From contig JAKJHU010000005.1 of NCBI GenBank assembly GCA_022316685.1, positions 12,502,707-12,566,706 on the forward strand: DNA of 64,000 nt. Direction: 5' to 3'. The DNA comes from Progne subis subis (lineage: Eukaryota > Chordata > Aves > Passeriformes > Hirundinidae). Numbering within the stretch: the first letter of the stretch is position 1; every line of letters begins with the position of its first letter. This document shows, in pieces, positions 12,256 through 27,200 of the stretch. The position numbers were made by a program, and so were the translations under genes. The notes under the pieces were generated by a model. It was not told where the DNA came from. It searched no databases and saw only the letters and a list, made by a program, of their open reading frames with translations.

Positions 12256-15200
12256 GTAATGAGAGATTGTTTTTCTTTTCTCTCCTGGATTTCTCTTCTG
12301 TTATTTTCTTAGTATGTCTTATTCTTGAGAGGGTGAGGATTTTGTACTGCTACTCATCTGGTGAAAAGCTGCTTTTTAACTCCACTGGTTCTTACACTGA
12401 TTCTGAGAAAAATGACAACGGGCTGTTCCTTTGGACTAAATCCTTGTGGTATGTTAATTGAATCAAAGCTGGAAATCAATGAGGAATCAGCTGCCTGCAC
12501 ATACATACACACTAGTGGTTTTCATATACTTGGCATAATAGTTTTCTCTAGCTGACTTAAATAGATGTATTCTTTTCAGTGCAGCTGTGTGAAGAAAGAT
12601 ATATGCATGCTTCTCTTAAAAGGATCAAGGGCTGTATTTTTAATTTACAAAAACTCGTATATGTTTATCTTACCATTAATTAGCATCTGCATTATCTATA
12701 GCTTACTGTTTTATTTCTGAACATCAGCAAGCCTTTCAAATGAATGTGTGTTACTGTCACAGCCATTATAAAACTGAATGACTTCTAAGTATATTTTAAG
12801 ATATGCTTGGATGACTTGCTAAGATTCCTAATTAAGGATGATGTCCTTAATTAGCAGCAACATCTTTCCTGGTAATGCAGTTTTAAGCAAGCACAATATT
12901 GTATTTTTAATGGCACAGGGTTCTTTATAATGAGCCGACGGAGGATATCGTGCAAAGAGCTGGGGCAAGCCGATTGCCAAGGATGGCTCTACAAAAAGAA
13001 GGAAAAAGGAGCTTTCATTGGCAACAAATGGAAAAAGTTCTGGTGTGTGCTAAAGGAGTCCTCACTGTATTGGTACAGCAGTCAGCTGGTGAGTACAGCA
13101 AACAGCCAGCTCTGGGTGCCAGACAAACAGCATCTGCTGGGACTGGGGGAACGGAAGCTGGGGTCACAATTTAGGTTCACCTTGGAGGAGTACAATCAAT
13201 TGGGTTTATTTCCCAGCCCTGACGCTTCTTGTGATCTGTGAAGTGTCTATATGAATTTGAAATATGCAGAAAACTACGTGTTTTCTAGTTCAGCAGGCAC
13301 TTGTGCAATGTTAACTTGTTGTCTGTGCAGTTCTGTAAAGAGCTGTTCTTTAAAGGCTCTGGTGGTATTTGAATTTGAGAAATGTTTTCTTGGGTATAGG
13401 CAATTTGCAAACACTTGTTGTCAAGACTCAAAACAGGAATGCTTCTTCACTTATTAATTTAGTTTTCAGAAATGTCTCTCCTGTCTCTCTTTTCATCCCC
13501 TTCCACACTGAGATTATTCTGTTTGCGCACTAGTGCACTTCGTTACATTTTCTTTTTTACTTCTATTTTTTTCCAATTTATTTATTTTCATTTTTTAATG
13601 TTTTTAAATTTTTTTGTCCTCCTTTCCTTTTTTGTTGTTGTTGTTGCTGTTGTTTTTCCTTTTCAAGTGCAGAGGGCAGCTGGCTTTACTCTGGGCTTGT
13701 TTGATTGGGTAGAGAGGGTGTCGTGCCCATCCTAGGAAGATTCAGATATATATCTCCTTCACTTTGCTGCCTGGCACTGCTACCTCTAAAAAGCTCTTAT
13801 CACATTCAAATGATGGAGTGACAGAGCTAAGAATTAGCGTGCAAAGAGAATTAGGGAATGCCAGCAAAAACCTAGGCTGAAACTCAGCAACTTCAGTGTC
13901 AAATTGTGGATGGACATGAGGTTCCCCAAATGCAAAGTAGCTGCTCTGGAAATCAGCATGTTGCAGGCACAGCTAAGGATAAAAGATTAAAGGAACCCTC
14001 ATTAATTCTTAGACCATTAAAAAAAAAAAAAAAATCAAAGGGAATCTGGATGATTTCCACTTGTTTATTTCCACTGCAGTAATCCCCATTAAAAATTTTT
14101 GCTAAGTGTTTCAGGGGAAAAAAAAAAAAAAGTTGAATCCATTAAAAACATCCTCATACCTTAAACAAAGCTTTACTCATGTAGACTATTACACATTCTC
14201 CCTTCCTTTGTGGGTATAGTGTTAGTGGTTTTTTGTGGTTGTTTTTTTTGTTGTTGTTGTTGATGGTTTTTTTGTTTTGTTTTGTTTGTTTGTTTGTTTT
14301 TTTGCTCGTGTGTGAGAGAGAGATTTTTTTTTTTTTGCTTCCTTTTTAAAAATCCAAATAAAATCTTTGATGGGTACTTCAAGATGATATTAACTATTTC
14401 TTTTTAGGGTAAAGGAAAGCAACCCATCTGGTCTTGGGCTGTTGTTTTTCATGATGTTGTGGTAGTCTGATATGGAATCCTTTCAAAATTATGTCAAATA
14501 CATGCATATTGGAGAGAAAAGAAATAGAAAAACCAGGAAAAAAAGTTTTAAAAAGGTACTTTTTTTCCTAGTGCTTACAATATCTCTGCTTGAAAGACGG
14601 GGCAAGGCAGTAATACTAATAAGCAGCATTAATACCTTGCAAAACCTTAATATTATTGGCTTTTATAAATATATGTTTGCATTTGTACTTCTGAAGTTTT
14701 AAGAAAGGTGAGCTGGCTGGCTGGCTGATATGTCTTTTTAGACACAGAAAATATCAGAAAGGAATGATCCTGAGGTGTAATCAAGATAGGAACAAATAAA
14801 AAAGGCAAGACTAGGAAAAGTTTGCCTCTGGGAAGAGAAGAGTGATGGGGGAGAGGTGCAAATTCCTTCACTTCCTTCAGTTGTTCTGGCCTAGTTAAAT
14901 TTGCCTCCTGAGATCCGGAGAAACCATGATCATGCTGATTCCAGTGCTCCTAGACAGCGCTCATCCTTTTAGTCCATGCTTACTTCCTGGCTGTCACTGA
15001 CTGCCCCCAAATGAGCAAGGCTGAAAAATAAATGTCAGCCTCATTCCAATTCATTTCATTTCCTCTGAAGAGCCTCATATGGCTTCAAAATACTGTTGTC
15101 TTGTGTCAGCCCTGAGTTCTCACCTATCACAGTTGTGCTGTAAGCATGTTAGCTGGTAGTACCTCTTCGCTTTCAACTCTGCCAACTCTCACACACTATT

Positions 15201-18200
15201 TTATGTTAAAAACCTCAAGGTTTCTCTTGGCTGCTTAAAGTGCAGCCTCTCTGTAGCTATAGATTCAATCAGCGTTTGCAGAATATCAGTAAGTGAGGGT
15301 TTTGGAAAGGAGAGGAGGTGTTCTTTGTTAAGGCCTACTTTCTTAAAATCTTGTGAGAAAAGGCATGCTCAGAGTTGTATGTGAGATCAATTAGACCCAG
15401 ATATTCTCAATTCTAGACTGATGAAGGAGAAATAGCAGACACACATTTGCTTGCTTGACAAGTCCCTGGCCTGGCGTTAGGACTGCCTGCACTTTCCACT
15501 GTCTTCAGTAAAGCTAATCCTCGGTCCCAAGGGCGTGTACAAGGTGAGAGTCTGAAGTTCTGTTGAAACAGGAGTCCTGCTTCTCACGTGCCTGACGCTT
15601 CCCGTGCCCAGCCCTTTTACAGAGGCTGATGCCAAAGGTGGTGATGAAAGAGCGGGGCTGACGTCAAAGGGACTGGGGCACTCCGGCTGCCTGTACTTCT
15701 GCTTGACCAGTTTGGTTTTCTGGTGAGAAATGAGCATGGCTTGTTTGTGGCTGTGTGAAAACCAGACACTGGCAACTGTAGCATAGCAACAGGGTGCTGG
15801 ACCTTTTTTCTGATGGAGATGGAGAAAATAGAGAGTGGGTGGAATTTGTATGGGAACATGCGTTATCCTGGATTTGGGTAGATAACTCATCTGAATATCA
15901 TCTTCTTGGTCAAGTTTGCCTTCATGTGCCTCTGAAGCTCTGAATGTTTCTATCGCTCTGGTTTAATTTTTCTTCAAGCCTCTCTGGTTCTGGGTCTCTC
16001 ATGAGAGGACGATTTGGGTACATGATATAGGACACTTGTGACATTTGCAGCTGATATTTCCTTCAATTTAGAATAAAATATTTTGTGAATGCCACAGCTC
16101 AAAAGAGTAAGAATAATAAACGTGTCAGCAATAGCAGATCAGACACCCCAAGAGTCAAGCTTCTCCTTCACTGAAAGAAAGCTAGAGAAAACAGGCAAAT
16201 CTGAATAAATATTCAGTGAGCTAGCTGAGATCAGGGCCCAGTGGTCTCAGCAGGGAGAACCTCTTCCCACACAACCTTCTTCTTCCTATAAAACGTGAGG
16301 CAAGTAAACTTTTTGCAGCATGGAAGCACTCCCAGTCTGGGGAGGGGAAGCTGTTTGAACTAGGAGGAAGCACAGAAAGGCTGGTTTTGCAATGAAAACA
16401 CAGGAAATGTTGTAAAATATGTCTGGTAGTCAGACTTTCTGGGTGCATTTAAGAACCAGACTCCTTGGACAACGGCTCTTCATTAGTGTTGATTTCTATT
16501 TTTTTGCTTGGTACTGCTCTCTGTAGACAGCTGCCTTGAAGACAAGTGTTTAAATAGTACAGTTTGTGATCCTGCCTGACCCTTTAGCTGTTTCAATTCT
16601 CATACTGAAACCCCAGGGGGTTCCTACATAGGAAGAGGGGTGGTAGGGGAGGACTGTCACATGTAATCCCAGGCTCCTGGCTCTTTGTGCTTGTTTCGAC
16701 TATGTTGGATAATGTTGGCTGGAATGGGACAGAGGACTAAATGCCTCTGTCTGGTGGGTCTTTGGGGTAGCTTGACTGGTTTTCCAAATAGAGTTGAAAT
16801 AGATTTTTGCAGAATGTGTTAATGGTGGTTGTCATGGGGATTCAGCTGAAAAGAAATATACATATAAAATAAAAGAGTTGCAGGCTGTGATCTACTGTCA
16901 CTATTTATCTTTGTACTTTTTTTCCTCATTCACTGCATTTAAATTGGTCATCACTCCAACAGCTTTTCTGGAAGCTGTATAATTACGGTCTTTTAAAAGA
17001 AAAACCTTTCACCTTTGAGTTATAATAGCTGCTTACGTGGATGAGAAAAAATCATTGATGTCAACTGATCAAGCTGAGAGGCTTGGGGACTTATGGCCCA
17101 GCATCTCACACAAATTATTCACAGTTCTATAGGATGCCTCATTGATGTACTTGGCAGAGAGGAAAAAAAGACCCAAATTCTGAACTGCTCCTCTAGCATC
17201 CATAGGGTCTTCTGGGGGCAGTGCTGAAACACTGATGAGTCCATGAGGATTTACCCGATTCGCAGATTGGAGCTGTTACACAAACCCAAGATATTTCATT
17301 TCCTAGCACCATTTTTTAAAACCTTCCTGCAACATTACACTCACTTTAAATGACTTACTAAATCTCCTAAACCCACAACATCTAGATAACATATTGAGGC
17401 AAGCTCAAAAGGACATTAGCCTCTTTCACTGAATTCATGCACTGTGTTTCATAAATAATTCCTTTATTTTTGAGTGCTGTCATAGTTTTAAGCTTTAAAG
17501 CTTTTTCTGTGAAAAATGGCTATTTTTTTTTTGCCACAATAATTTGCAGAGACTGTTATTATTAATGAAATTATTTTTCTGCAATTTGGAATAGCAAAAG
17601 CACAGATTTATGTTAGGCTAACCTCTATAAAACCCACAAGAGATAACAGCTTATTCTTTTAAACATCCTGATTAAGTAGAAAACAGGTCAAAGTTATTTT
17701 TATCTGAGTTTTTTAGGGCTATATTACAGCTTCACATCAAAATCTGAAGGAATCTTGAATGAAATGTGAGTTAAATAATAGCATGCTAAAGTCATGTTAG
17801 AGATAACATTTTGGAAGAAAGAAAGCACTTGGGATTTCTATAAGCTTTGAATGTTTAAAATGTAATTTTTATCCCAAGAATGACTGAAAAGATGACTTCC
17901 ACATGTCCTGTTCCTAGGATTTATTTGGAATTCTGTTTGCTGACTGAAATAACACCCTTAAAATTTTAAGCGACTTCTTTTCCTTTTTTCCTTTCTTTTT
18001 TCCTGATAATTATGAAGCTATATACCCATCAAACCTCTCTTTTCTGTTACATAGATGGCACATTTTAGATGTATAAAAATAGCTTATTTCACTCATACAT
18101 AAAAGGAAACATGATTTTTTCTTTAACAAATATGAAATCACAGACAGAATTAGTATAAAATATGAATGCATTGAGAGAGAATGTGTATGTGAGAACATAA

Positions 18201-21200
18201 TCTTTTACCAACTGGAAGAGGCCAAATACCGCATAGGAAGTTGGAGGTTTTTCTGTTGTACAACTTTTAAAATTAAAGTGTTGAAATCAAAGCCTACAGA
18301 CCTATATTCATTAGTAATTTAGAGGGAGCTCCCCTAATTTAGATAGAAGAATCTATCTAAATTGCTAATGGATTAAGTCAGTAGTTCAAGCCCGAATTCT
18401 GTTTCTGGGTGGGTGGGAGTACTCCAGGTGAATGTCTCCACAATGGCTTACACAGTGCTGGTAAGTCACTAGTCCAATACAAAATGCAAACACTCAAATA
18501 CTTTTATAAAGTGACAGTAGAGACAGTGGCATTTCATGTACCTATCTAATGGCATTTCATGGACTTAATCCCTCAGGAGTGCTTTTGCAGCACCGTAATT
18601 TGTTTATAGGGTGCAGTTTAGACCAACGGTTACTGCACTGATAGATAGAACTGTCTGAGCTGTAGTTGCATTCGGAGCATGGAATAAAGGCCAAACCTGT
18701 CCCAGATCCAAGTCACCCACGCACCCCCCTGATGGCTTACCCAGCTCAGGCCATGGATTTATTGCTGCATGGGTACCGGGGCAGCAAGTTACTTCACCCA
18801 GGGTCTCATGGATAACTTGTTCTTAAACTGGGAGTATTGAGTGATACTGCAGAGAAGCAACTTGCATTGTATGTATTGCTCATCCAGCAATGTGTGCAAT
18901 ACTGATTGTTGTACCTCATAGACAGCTTTTTTGAGATTGGTCTCTGGTATTCTCAGGCTGGTCTGGGAACTAAACAGGAAATTTGGTGTTCCAGATCCAG
19001 TAAGTAATCATCTCTTCAGAACAGAAATGCTGGATAATACAATCTCTATCTTAACTACAGTGCAGCCCAAGAATAGTGATTCTTCATAACTCACCAGTAT
19101 TTATTTACTCATCCCTATATAATTAATATACTATGGATCTGGGATGGTAATGCTAGGTTTAGCTAGTTGCTATTTTATCTCAATGACTTTAGTCTCATGA
19201 AATTCCAACCTATGGAAAGGAAACAAAAGCTCCCCAAGCTAGTCACTAAACAAGTTTTACCGATACAAATACAATCAGAGGGTGTTAAAAGCCCACAGCA
19301 GTAAATAAGCACTTTCTCATAAAAGTATTACAAAAGGAAAGGTTTTCAGCCTAGATGTATTTTTTTTTTCTCCTGTACTGAAAGAAAATAAGAAAAACCC
19401 CTTTCACTGATGCTGTGTGTGTGTGTGTGTGTGTGTCTTGGAGCAGCAAAATCTTTTACTGGTGATGATGTAAAATATAAACTTCTCCCATGAATGTTTA
19501 ATACATGTAAATGACAGGAATGATGGTTAGGCCATGGTTCATTGTATACCAAAGAACGGATATGCAGATGTGAGGGGAAGCCACCCACTGAAGCATCCAT
19601 TCTATATCCATATTTCAGTTCCTGGAGATTCATACTTCCAAGCATTAAAGCTCAAAGACTTGTCTTGATCAACATTTTTTATAGTCTCGTCATATTCATG
19701 CATAATGAGACTTGAGATACTGTCAGTCATCTTCATTTATCCTCTGCCTTTGTAATTTTTGTGTGTATTTTACCTGCTTTAACTCAGTGCACATTTTCAG
19801 AATTTTAATGTGTCTATGAGCAATGGCTGGGAGCAGCAAAAATGTAATTCAGGAATAAGCACTCTGTATTTCGGAAAGCCCTTTTCTTCCTGACATTATG
19901 TCCTACAGACTTTTGTCTACATTATATATTGCTCATCTGGGGAGGACTCCTAACCTTACTGCAGATGACCATCTCTGTAGATAGATGTAGTAAGGAAGAT
20001 GTTTCTGCTTCAGATGTTTCAGTTTCAGGAAGCACAAACAGGGATTTGAGGTTTGTCACTTCTGCTTTGCTGGAGCAGTGCTCTGACTCAGAGTCCTGCT
20101 GACTGAGAACAGAGACGTCAATGCTCAGCAAATCTCCTTGCATGCAGAAAGGGCAGGCTGGATATAAACAGGGTACTGTAAATGTAAATGTCTGCTTGGA
20201 TTTTTCTACCTCTTGTACCATACCTGCAAATTTCTGAGGGGAGTGACAGGTGGGTGACCAAAGCCCTCTGAGGCAGGTTTGCAGTGTTTAACCGCATAAC
20301 TCAGATGTGTGGGATGATACCCTTGCACCTTGTGTGATGGGAGCAGCCTGCATTGCCTCTGCCTTGCTTGTGCATAGGTAACTCTGCAAAATGCTCCATG
20401 CTGCAATTACACAGGGGACACCCTCCTCCCTTTCTACTTAGAATCATCTTGGGGCACTTTTGATTTGTATTATCTGTATTTGTATTATTTGTATTATTTG
20501 TATTATCTGTACATAAATCATTTTATAAGCTGCTGTTACATGTCTGAGTAAGATGCACACATGCTGTATGATGGCACAAACCCACCTTTGAGATTGTAGG
20601 TACCATCCAGACCTGAACAATGATATAACCCTTGTTCATCCTTATTAGTCAACACAGTCTATGCTTACACTCTGCCACTTGCACCCACAGGAGTGGTGGC
20701 TTTCCAGCACCCCAGATTTGCACAAATATAGCTGGTATAGAAATATTTCATCAGGCGTTAATGTGTCCCCATGGTGATGAGCATATATTTTCACAGTATA
20801 AAAAGCTGTCAAAAACAAGCACTTGCATGCTAAATAATATTCAGCATTAGAGTCTACTACCTTACTAGGTTGATGTGGTGATATTTCAGTTTTTTTTCTT
20901 TTATGGAAGGCTGAAAAAGCAGAAGGATTCATAAGACTTCCAGACTTCAGTGTGGATCGTGCCACTGAATGCAAAAAAAAGCAGTAAGTTTATCTCTTGT
21001 TCCCAGTTTTGCATGATTTTTACAATGCTGCAAGCAATGAATCTCAGTAGTCTTTGTCAGTGAAGCTGTGGGGAGTTCTTTTGTGTTGTATAAATAATGA
21101 GATATTAATTGAGCTACTGAAAGAAAACCATATTGCAAAAATATTTTTGAAAAATCTCTGCCAGATGTGCTTTGCTAAAACCACAAACAAAAAACCCCCA

Positions 21201-24200
21201 AACCCAGATGAGTATGCTGAATGCTTTTTCTTCTCCTTTTTTTTCATTCACTGATTATGAGTAGACTGTAGTTCTCAGATACCCCCTCTTAGTTGAGGAG
21301 GTCAGCAGTGGTGCAAATAATGCTGCATCCCTCCAAGCCTGGACTATTCTTTAGGCTGCAGTGGTGCAACTGAGATTGGGCTGTACTGGAAGCCTTTGGT
21401 TATGCAGGGAATAAATACTTTCTTTAGCAGGGTGCACATTTGAAAATACTCTCTGCAAGCCCCACATGCAACACTGACTTCCAGCTGTTTCTGAACACAC
21501 TTCAAATCTTTGGAGGGATGTTGCTGTTGTTCAAAGCTGTAAAGCGCAGCAGGGTTTTAATTGTGTCTTTCAAGAGAAACCCTTCGTTCTTCTGATGGAG
21601 AAGTCAGAAGAGTCAGTCACTGTTCACCCACTGTGTGCTGCTTGTGCTCTTACTGTGTCACATGTCCCTGCCCTCAGCCATCATTTTCCATGCTTGGGGG
21701 TCTTAGCCTGATTGACCACAGCACACAGAAGATGTTCCATGTCTTGAATCACAACTGGTGCTTTCTTCCAAGATTTTTAAATTTTGCTTTACATCTCAGA
21801 GCTGGAGGAAGCCGAACTATATCTGAGGTATGGGAATGCAACAGAATTATGTAATGAAATAACAGAAGACTTTGTTTTATTCTTTATTCCATCATTTTTA
21901 GTTTCTCTAGTTTATACTCTCTGAATAATGTATGACCTAGGAAATGAGCTAAAAATAGACTAGAGTTTTAAAGAAAGAGCTGGTTTGATGGACAAACTTA
22001 TCTGGATTAATACAGTGGAGCGAATAAATATTTTAAATAATTCATTCATCTATTATTTTTTTCTTTCTTATGGAAACTAGTTTTCTTCATATCTCTTCTT
22101 TTTTTTTTCTTTTCCTAAAGTGCTATTAAGATCAGCCACCCACAGATCAAGACATTTTACTTTGCGGCAGAAAATGTTCTGGAAATGAACACGTAAGTAG
22201 GAGCAACTGGTCATGTTTCATCCTGTCTCATCATGAGAACACCCTTTGAAAGTTCATTCTTTCACTGTCAAGCAGTCGTTGACGAAATTATTTGGGGAAT
22301 TACCGAGTCTAATTTTTCTGGTCACTAAATGGAAGAAAACTACTGGCCTTGGTTCACTAATTATGATTGAAATTAGAATTGCACAATTAGCCCAATTTTG
22401 ATACTAATCTTCCCAATATTTGCTGGTATAAATCCCTGTTAGAGCGGTGCTAAGATTTGATAGCAAGTACAGCACCTGGGAAGAAGTGAGGGAGAAAGGA
22501 AAGAAAGGGAAAAGTCCCAGAAGTGATCTAGGACTAGAATATAATAGCTTCTGATTTCAGGATATCATATCAGGTAACAAGGAGGGTTAGAGGGATAGAA
22601 AGGTCTGTTTATTAAATGTAAATTAGCATTAACTTCAGCATCAAACTATGTTGTAGTTGAATGATCCTCACGACAGGTCAGAAATTTTCTTTCCACAAAA
22701 TGTCCAGAAGATTAACAATGAAATAGTTCTCAGTGGAAGAAATAAAAATGAATATGAATGCTGACATTTTAGAAACCACTGAGCTGTCACAAAGACATTA
22801 TTTACTACTGATCCAATTTTGGCTGATTTAGACATATCTCATATCTTTGCCTTTTTACTTCAGATTGCAGTTTGTGGTCTAAGCTATTGCATCAAACGGC
22901 CAAATACTGTATACAAAGCAGTACAATTTGAATGAGAGGAGAGCTCCTACAACAGTCAGGTCAGGATTTTAATCATGGCTCTACTGGTGATCTTTGTGTG
23001 ATTTTTCACAGTGCAATGACTACTCATTCCCTCTATAAATGGGAGACCTCATACATATTTACCACAACAGAAAAAGAGAGAGGTTGAGGGAACGTGTGTA
23101 ACCTTCTGAAAGATCTATAAATACAGAAATGTACAATATTACAGTAGTGGACATACACAGATATGTATTAATAAATCTGTACTCTACAGATGCCTACAAG
23201 TAAATATAGATGGAAAGAATCTGTTGCCCTTTGCAAGCTGGAGCATCATTGAGCATTCTGGTGGGGAGATAACCATCCATTTCAGTGTTCCTGTATTTCC
23301 CACCAGAACTCCTGAATGGAGTAACAAGTTCCTGAGGCAGACAGAATGAGGTTGGCTGAGAATCAGGGACAGCTGGACAGGAGTATTTCAGCAGAGAGGG
23401 TAACCCTGTTTAAGAAAGAAGAGATGAAAGGGGGTACGGAGAAAGAAAATTAGAGCTGATGGAGGACATTAGTAAGTGCTAACAGCCAGTTGGGAGCCCA
23501 GCTGGAAATTCTCATGTGAAAAATGTTTAGTCTCCTGTGAGTGAGTGATTAAAATCTATGCAGGTGTCTTAGCTCTTATGCCCCCAGAATGATTTTGTTC
23601 AAACTCCACGTCTTGAGTATATTTCATTTTGGCTTAAAGCTAGGTAGCCTAGTGTTAGAGCAGCCCGCACTATGCTGTGCTAACTCCCCACTGTTGCAAC
23701 TGATGATGTTTTCCTTGGCACAGTATAAAATACATGCATTTAATACATAAAGTACACACATACTCACGCATATGTCGAAACAGACTAAAAGACGTGTTCT
23801 CTTGGCTCCAGTCCTGCGAATACTCATGTGAATGGTTCCACTGAGCTCACTGGAGCATTTGTGTGTGTCGAGTTCCTGGTGTGCATAAACGCTTGATGGA
23901 TCATGACCTTTTGTAACTCTTCATGCATATATCAATGCATGCATATACCTGTACATATATATATATATATATATATAGTAAATCAACAGTGGATTTATTA
24001 ACACAGTCATTTGCTATTGTCATGCACAAATGAAAAGTAAAGGCATGCTGGCTAGCTGCATGCATTTAGCTGGCCAGCTGTACATAGTTATTGGTGACCT
24101 GTCTGCCCTCATCCTTAATGAAGTCCTAGAATTTTTAGCAAATCTTTTCCTTGTTAAGGTGGATTTTCATATTAAAAAAAATCATTGTGTTAGGAATAGC

Positions 24201-27200
24201 TGTCAGAAAAGAGTCCACTCTTGGACCACTCTTATAGAAATGACACTTTGAATTCTCTGAATTGTTTGTGGCTCTATTGCTCATGCTGCAGTCTGAGTAC
24301 AGTTACTTTGATGCTGATCTTACTAGCAAATTCTCTATTGCTTAAGTAGAACCAAAATTAAACAAAATTATTTTTTCTTTCAGTAATGAATTCCCACCCT
24401 TCATATTTTCTCTATATATGCCTTGAGTTGAGCTTTTTCAGCTGTTAGTTACTTAATATGTGTATAGATCTGAATGATCTACAAGCAAATATAATATACA
24501 AAAAGGTATAACTAGGGAATGTTTCTAGCACTGGAAAAATACAGCCACCTAGGAAGATAAGTGAAAAACACCCTGGTTTAAAACAACACAGGAAGTGAGA
24601 CTTACTAAAGCCAAAAGTTGAAAAATGTGTTATGTTATGATCAAAAATTTGGTTTCAAGTGGTGCAGACTGTGCTGCATCAGTTCCGGCCAGGGCAGCTG
24701 ACATAATCTTCTATGGCTCCCATGCCTTTTTCTTCATCTCAGGTGAAAGATGACACCTCAACAGCTGGACTAATTCACTGACACGGTGTTACAGCACAAA
24801 GACTTTTTCTTTCGCTTACACAAATGTGACTCCTGGGTCATCAGTAGTACCTTTTTTTTTCAGTATCAGGGAAATATGTCCCAGGCAACTAATCCTGTTC
24901 ACTACAGGGAATATTAATATAGAGGTAACTTTCTAGAATATGATCTATGAAACAGACACTGACATTTAGTCTTCAGGCTAATGAAAACAGATGTGGTGAT
25001 GTAGAACACAAATGAAAGAAGCAAAACTCAGTGTGAAGAGCATGTGAGCAACCCTGACTCTGTTCCCTCTGTTTCAAACACAGGTGGCTAAGTAAGCTGG
25101 GAATGGCTGTGGACCCTCTGGCACCAAACAGGAAGAATGAGGAAGGTATGCTCCTAACAGGTTTCAGTGTGTAACTACATTGTGTGCTTCACAGTTTTAG
25201 CTTGGCTTGATTTTTGTCAGCTATTTTCTTTCTATTGAACTGTCATCTTGGGTCTGTCTACCATCTGAGCTCAGAGAAACCACATTGTGCAGAGTAATCA
25301 CAGGAAAAGAAAAAATGGTGAGAAACAGTGTGAGTGAGAGACACTAGGTGATTTTGTGAGAGGTGTGTAACTTCTGTCAGTTTGCTGACTTGCCAAGCCT
25401 ACCAAGCATGAAGAGAAACAGCTGTGCTGCTCTGGGTTTTGAGCTGGTGAGTTATATTACAGGAGTTGTGCTGCAACATGGCAGCGTGCAGGCCTGGGAA
25501 CACACTGTGCTCTGCAGACCCATCCCTACTGTGTCCTCCAGCCCTGGGGTTTCAACAACTGCAAGGTTGGGGGATGAGGAGTTGGTGCTCCTATTCTGGA
25601 GCCTAAAATTTGTTTTCAAGCCAAGCCCGAGTTCATTATGGAATGAGAAACTTTAAAAGTTCTAAAAATTTATTTATTGTCTTAATTTGTACACTGACCA
25701 AGTATAACTCTTTGGTGGGAGAATACCAATGCTGAAATCACAAATCTCGGCAGAGGAGCTGATGTAGAATGAGATGTGCTCTGGGTAATAAGTTACCGAA
25801 CCAGGAACGGACTCTAACCTGAGGAATATGTGTCATCACCTGGGCTTTTAAGTCTTCATTTTTAGAGTACTGGTACCCAGTGCCCTTTTTAGAACTGCTG
25901 AGCTGGTGAAGGAGCTGTCACCATGAGATAGAAACTGGTATTTGCAGAAGTATGAACACTTAGGTGATGCAGACTGTTTTGTCAAAGCAATGAAGTGTTC
26001 CTTTCTGCATTCCTTCTGCCTTATCACAAAATTCAAGATTGCTGTTTATGTCCAGGCTTGGGACAAATAATTACATTATTGATTAATTTGATCTGGTTCC
26101 ATTTATGCTCTACCATTAGAAGCAGCTTTGGGTTGGTAAACACAGATAATACTGATTCCTGGAGAATTCAGCAAGTCTCATCAGTTTCTTTGTTTTCTGT
26201 TCACAATTGTTTCTCATCAGGAAACTTGTTAATTTGCACACAATCTAATTCCTTCTGCCTGTGTCCTGTTCGAAGCCAACTTTATCAAAACTCTTTAGGA
26301 TAAAGGGCTATATTGAATATTAGGTTATCTTAGCAAGAACGGCAAGATACTTGTGCTCAGGGAGGAAGTATGCGATTATGTTGTCCATCTTTTTATGAAG
26401 GAAAGAGCTCGATGGAAAATGGGAATGGCCAAAATTTCATACATTAAACCAATTTTTTTAAACCTTAACAAATGTGATACTGCTTGAATCGAGAATTATG
26501 AAGCAATAAAAAATGAGTCATTCCACCAATCTTAATCTAAAAAAAGAAGTCCAAAAGAGATAAATAATCCACTCAATAACCTCTGCAACAGATTATCTAA
26601 TAACTTTGCAGTAGCATAACAAGCCAATATTTCTTCAGTTTTAAAGATAGTCACCCATTTCCCCCCTCAGGAAAAGGTCTTCTGATTCTGGTGTCAAACA
26701 CCTCCTTGTCTTTTCATGCATGTTTTGACACAGGTGATCCAGCAGCTGCCTTCAGTGTGTGTGCAGCATCCACTGGTACCTGGGTGGACATGTCCTTACA
26801 GAAATGTTGCTACGTTTCATAAAAACACTGTCACTACCCACAGTCGCTTCTGTTCCTGCTGAATAGCTCTTCCTCTTTGTATCACACATCATAATTCTTC
26901 AGAAGTCTGGGCTCTTTTTATGGCATTTCTTGTGTACTCAGGTACCTTCTGTGCATTTTAACATCCCCCATGACACCATTTGACTGTTTAGAGTATCAGA
27001 AACAGTGGTTGATTCTTTTTTGGTTCTTCCGTGTGCCTAAAAGGGGAGCTGTAGAAAGCATAAGCTTTTTACTGAGTTACTCAAAAAGGCAATAACAGAG
27101 TCTTAACATTTGATATAGGCCTTCATGCAGCCAGTTTTAGTTCTTTATGGTTAGATGTGCCACCAAATACTTCCAGTAAACAGAACAGCATCTAAGATAC

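Larger units (their letters stand above)
13089..20909 (+). other. IPCEF1: IPCEF1 intron between PH exons b and c
   Basis: This 7.8-kb intron has no coding exon I can recognise. It contains T/G-rich low-complexity runs (about 14210-14340), a TG dinucleotide array (19414-19436), a TGTAT/TATTTG array (about 20465-20511), a 12-bp palindrome (18336-18363) and a GC-richer patch (about 15480-15880) with one full CRE-type TGACGTCA site. Confidence 0.85.

Noticed and set aside
15477..15890. 137-aa minus-strand frame in the b-c intron
   Set aside because: No family similarity, no splice or polyadenylation context, and low-complexity composition. Probably chance in a GC-richer patch.
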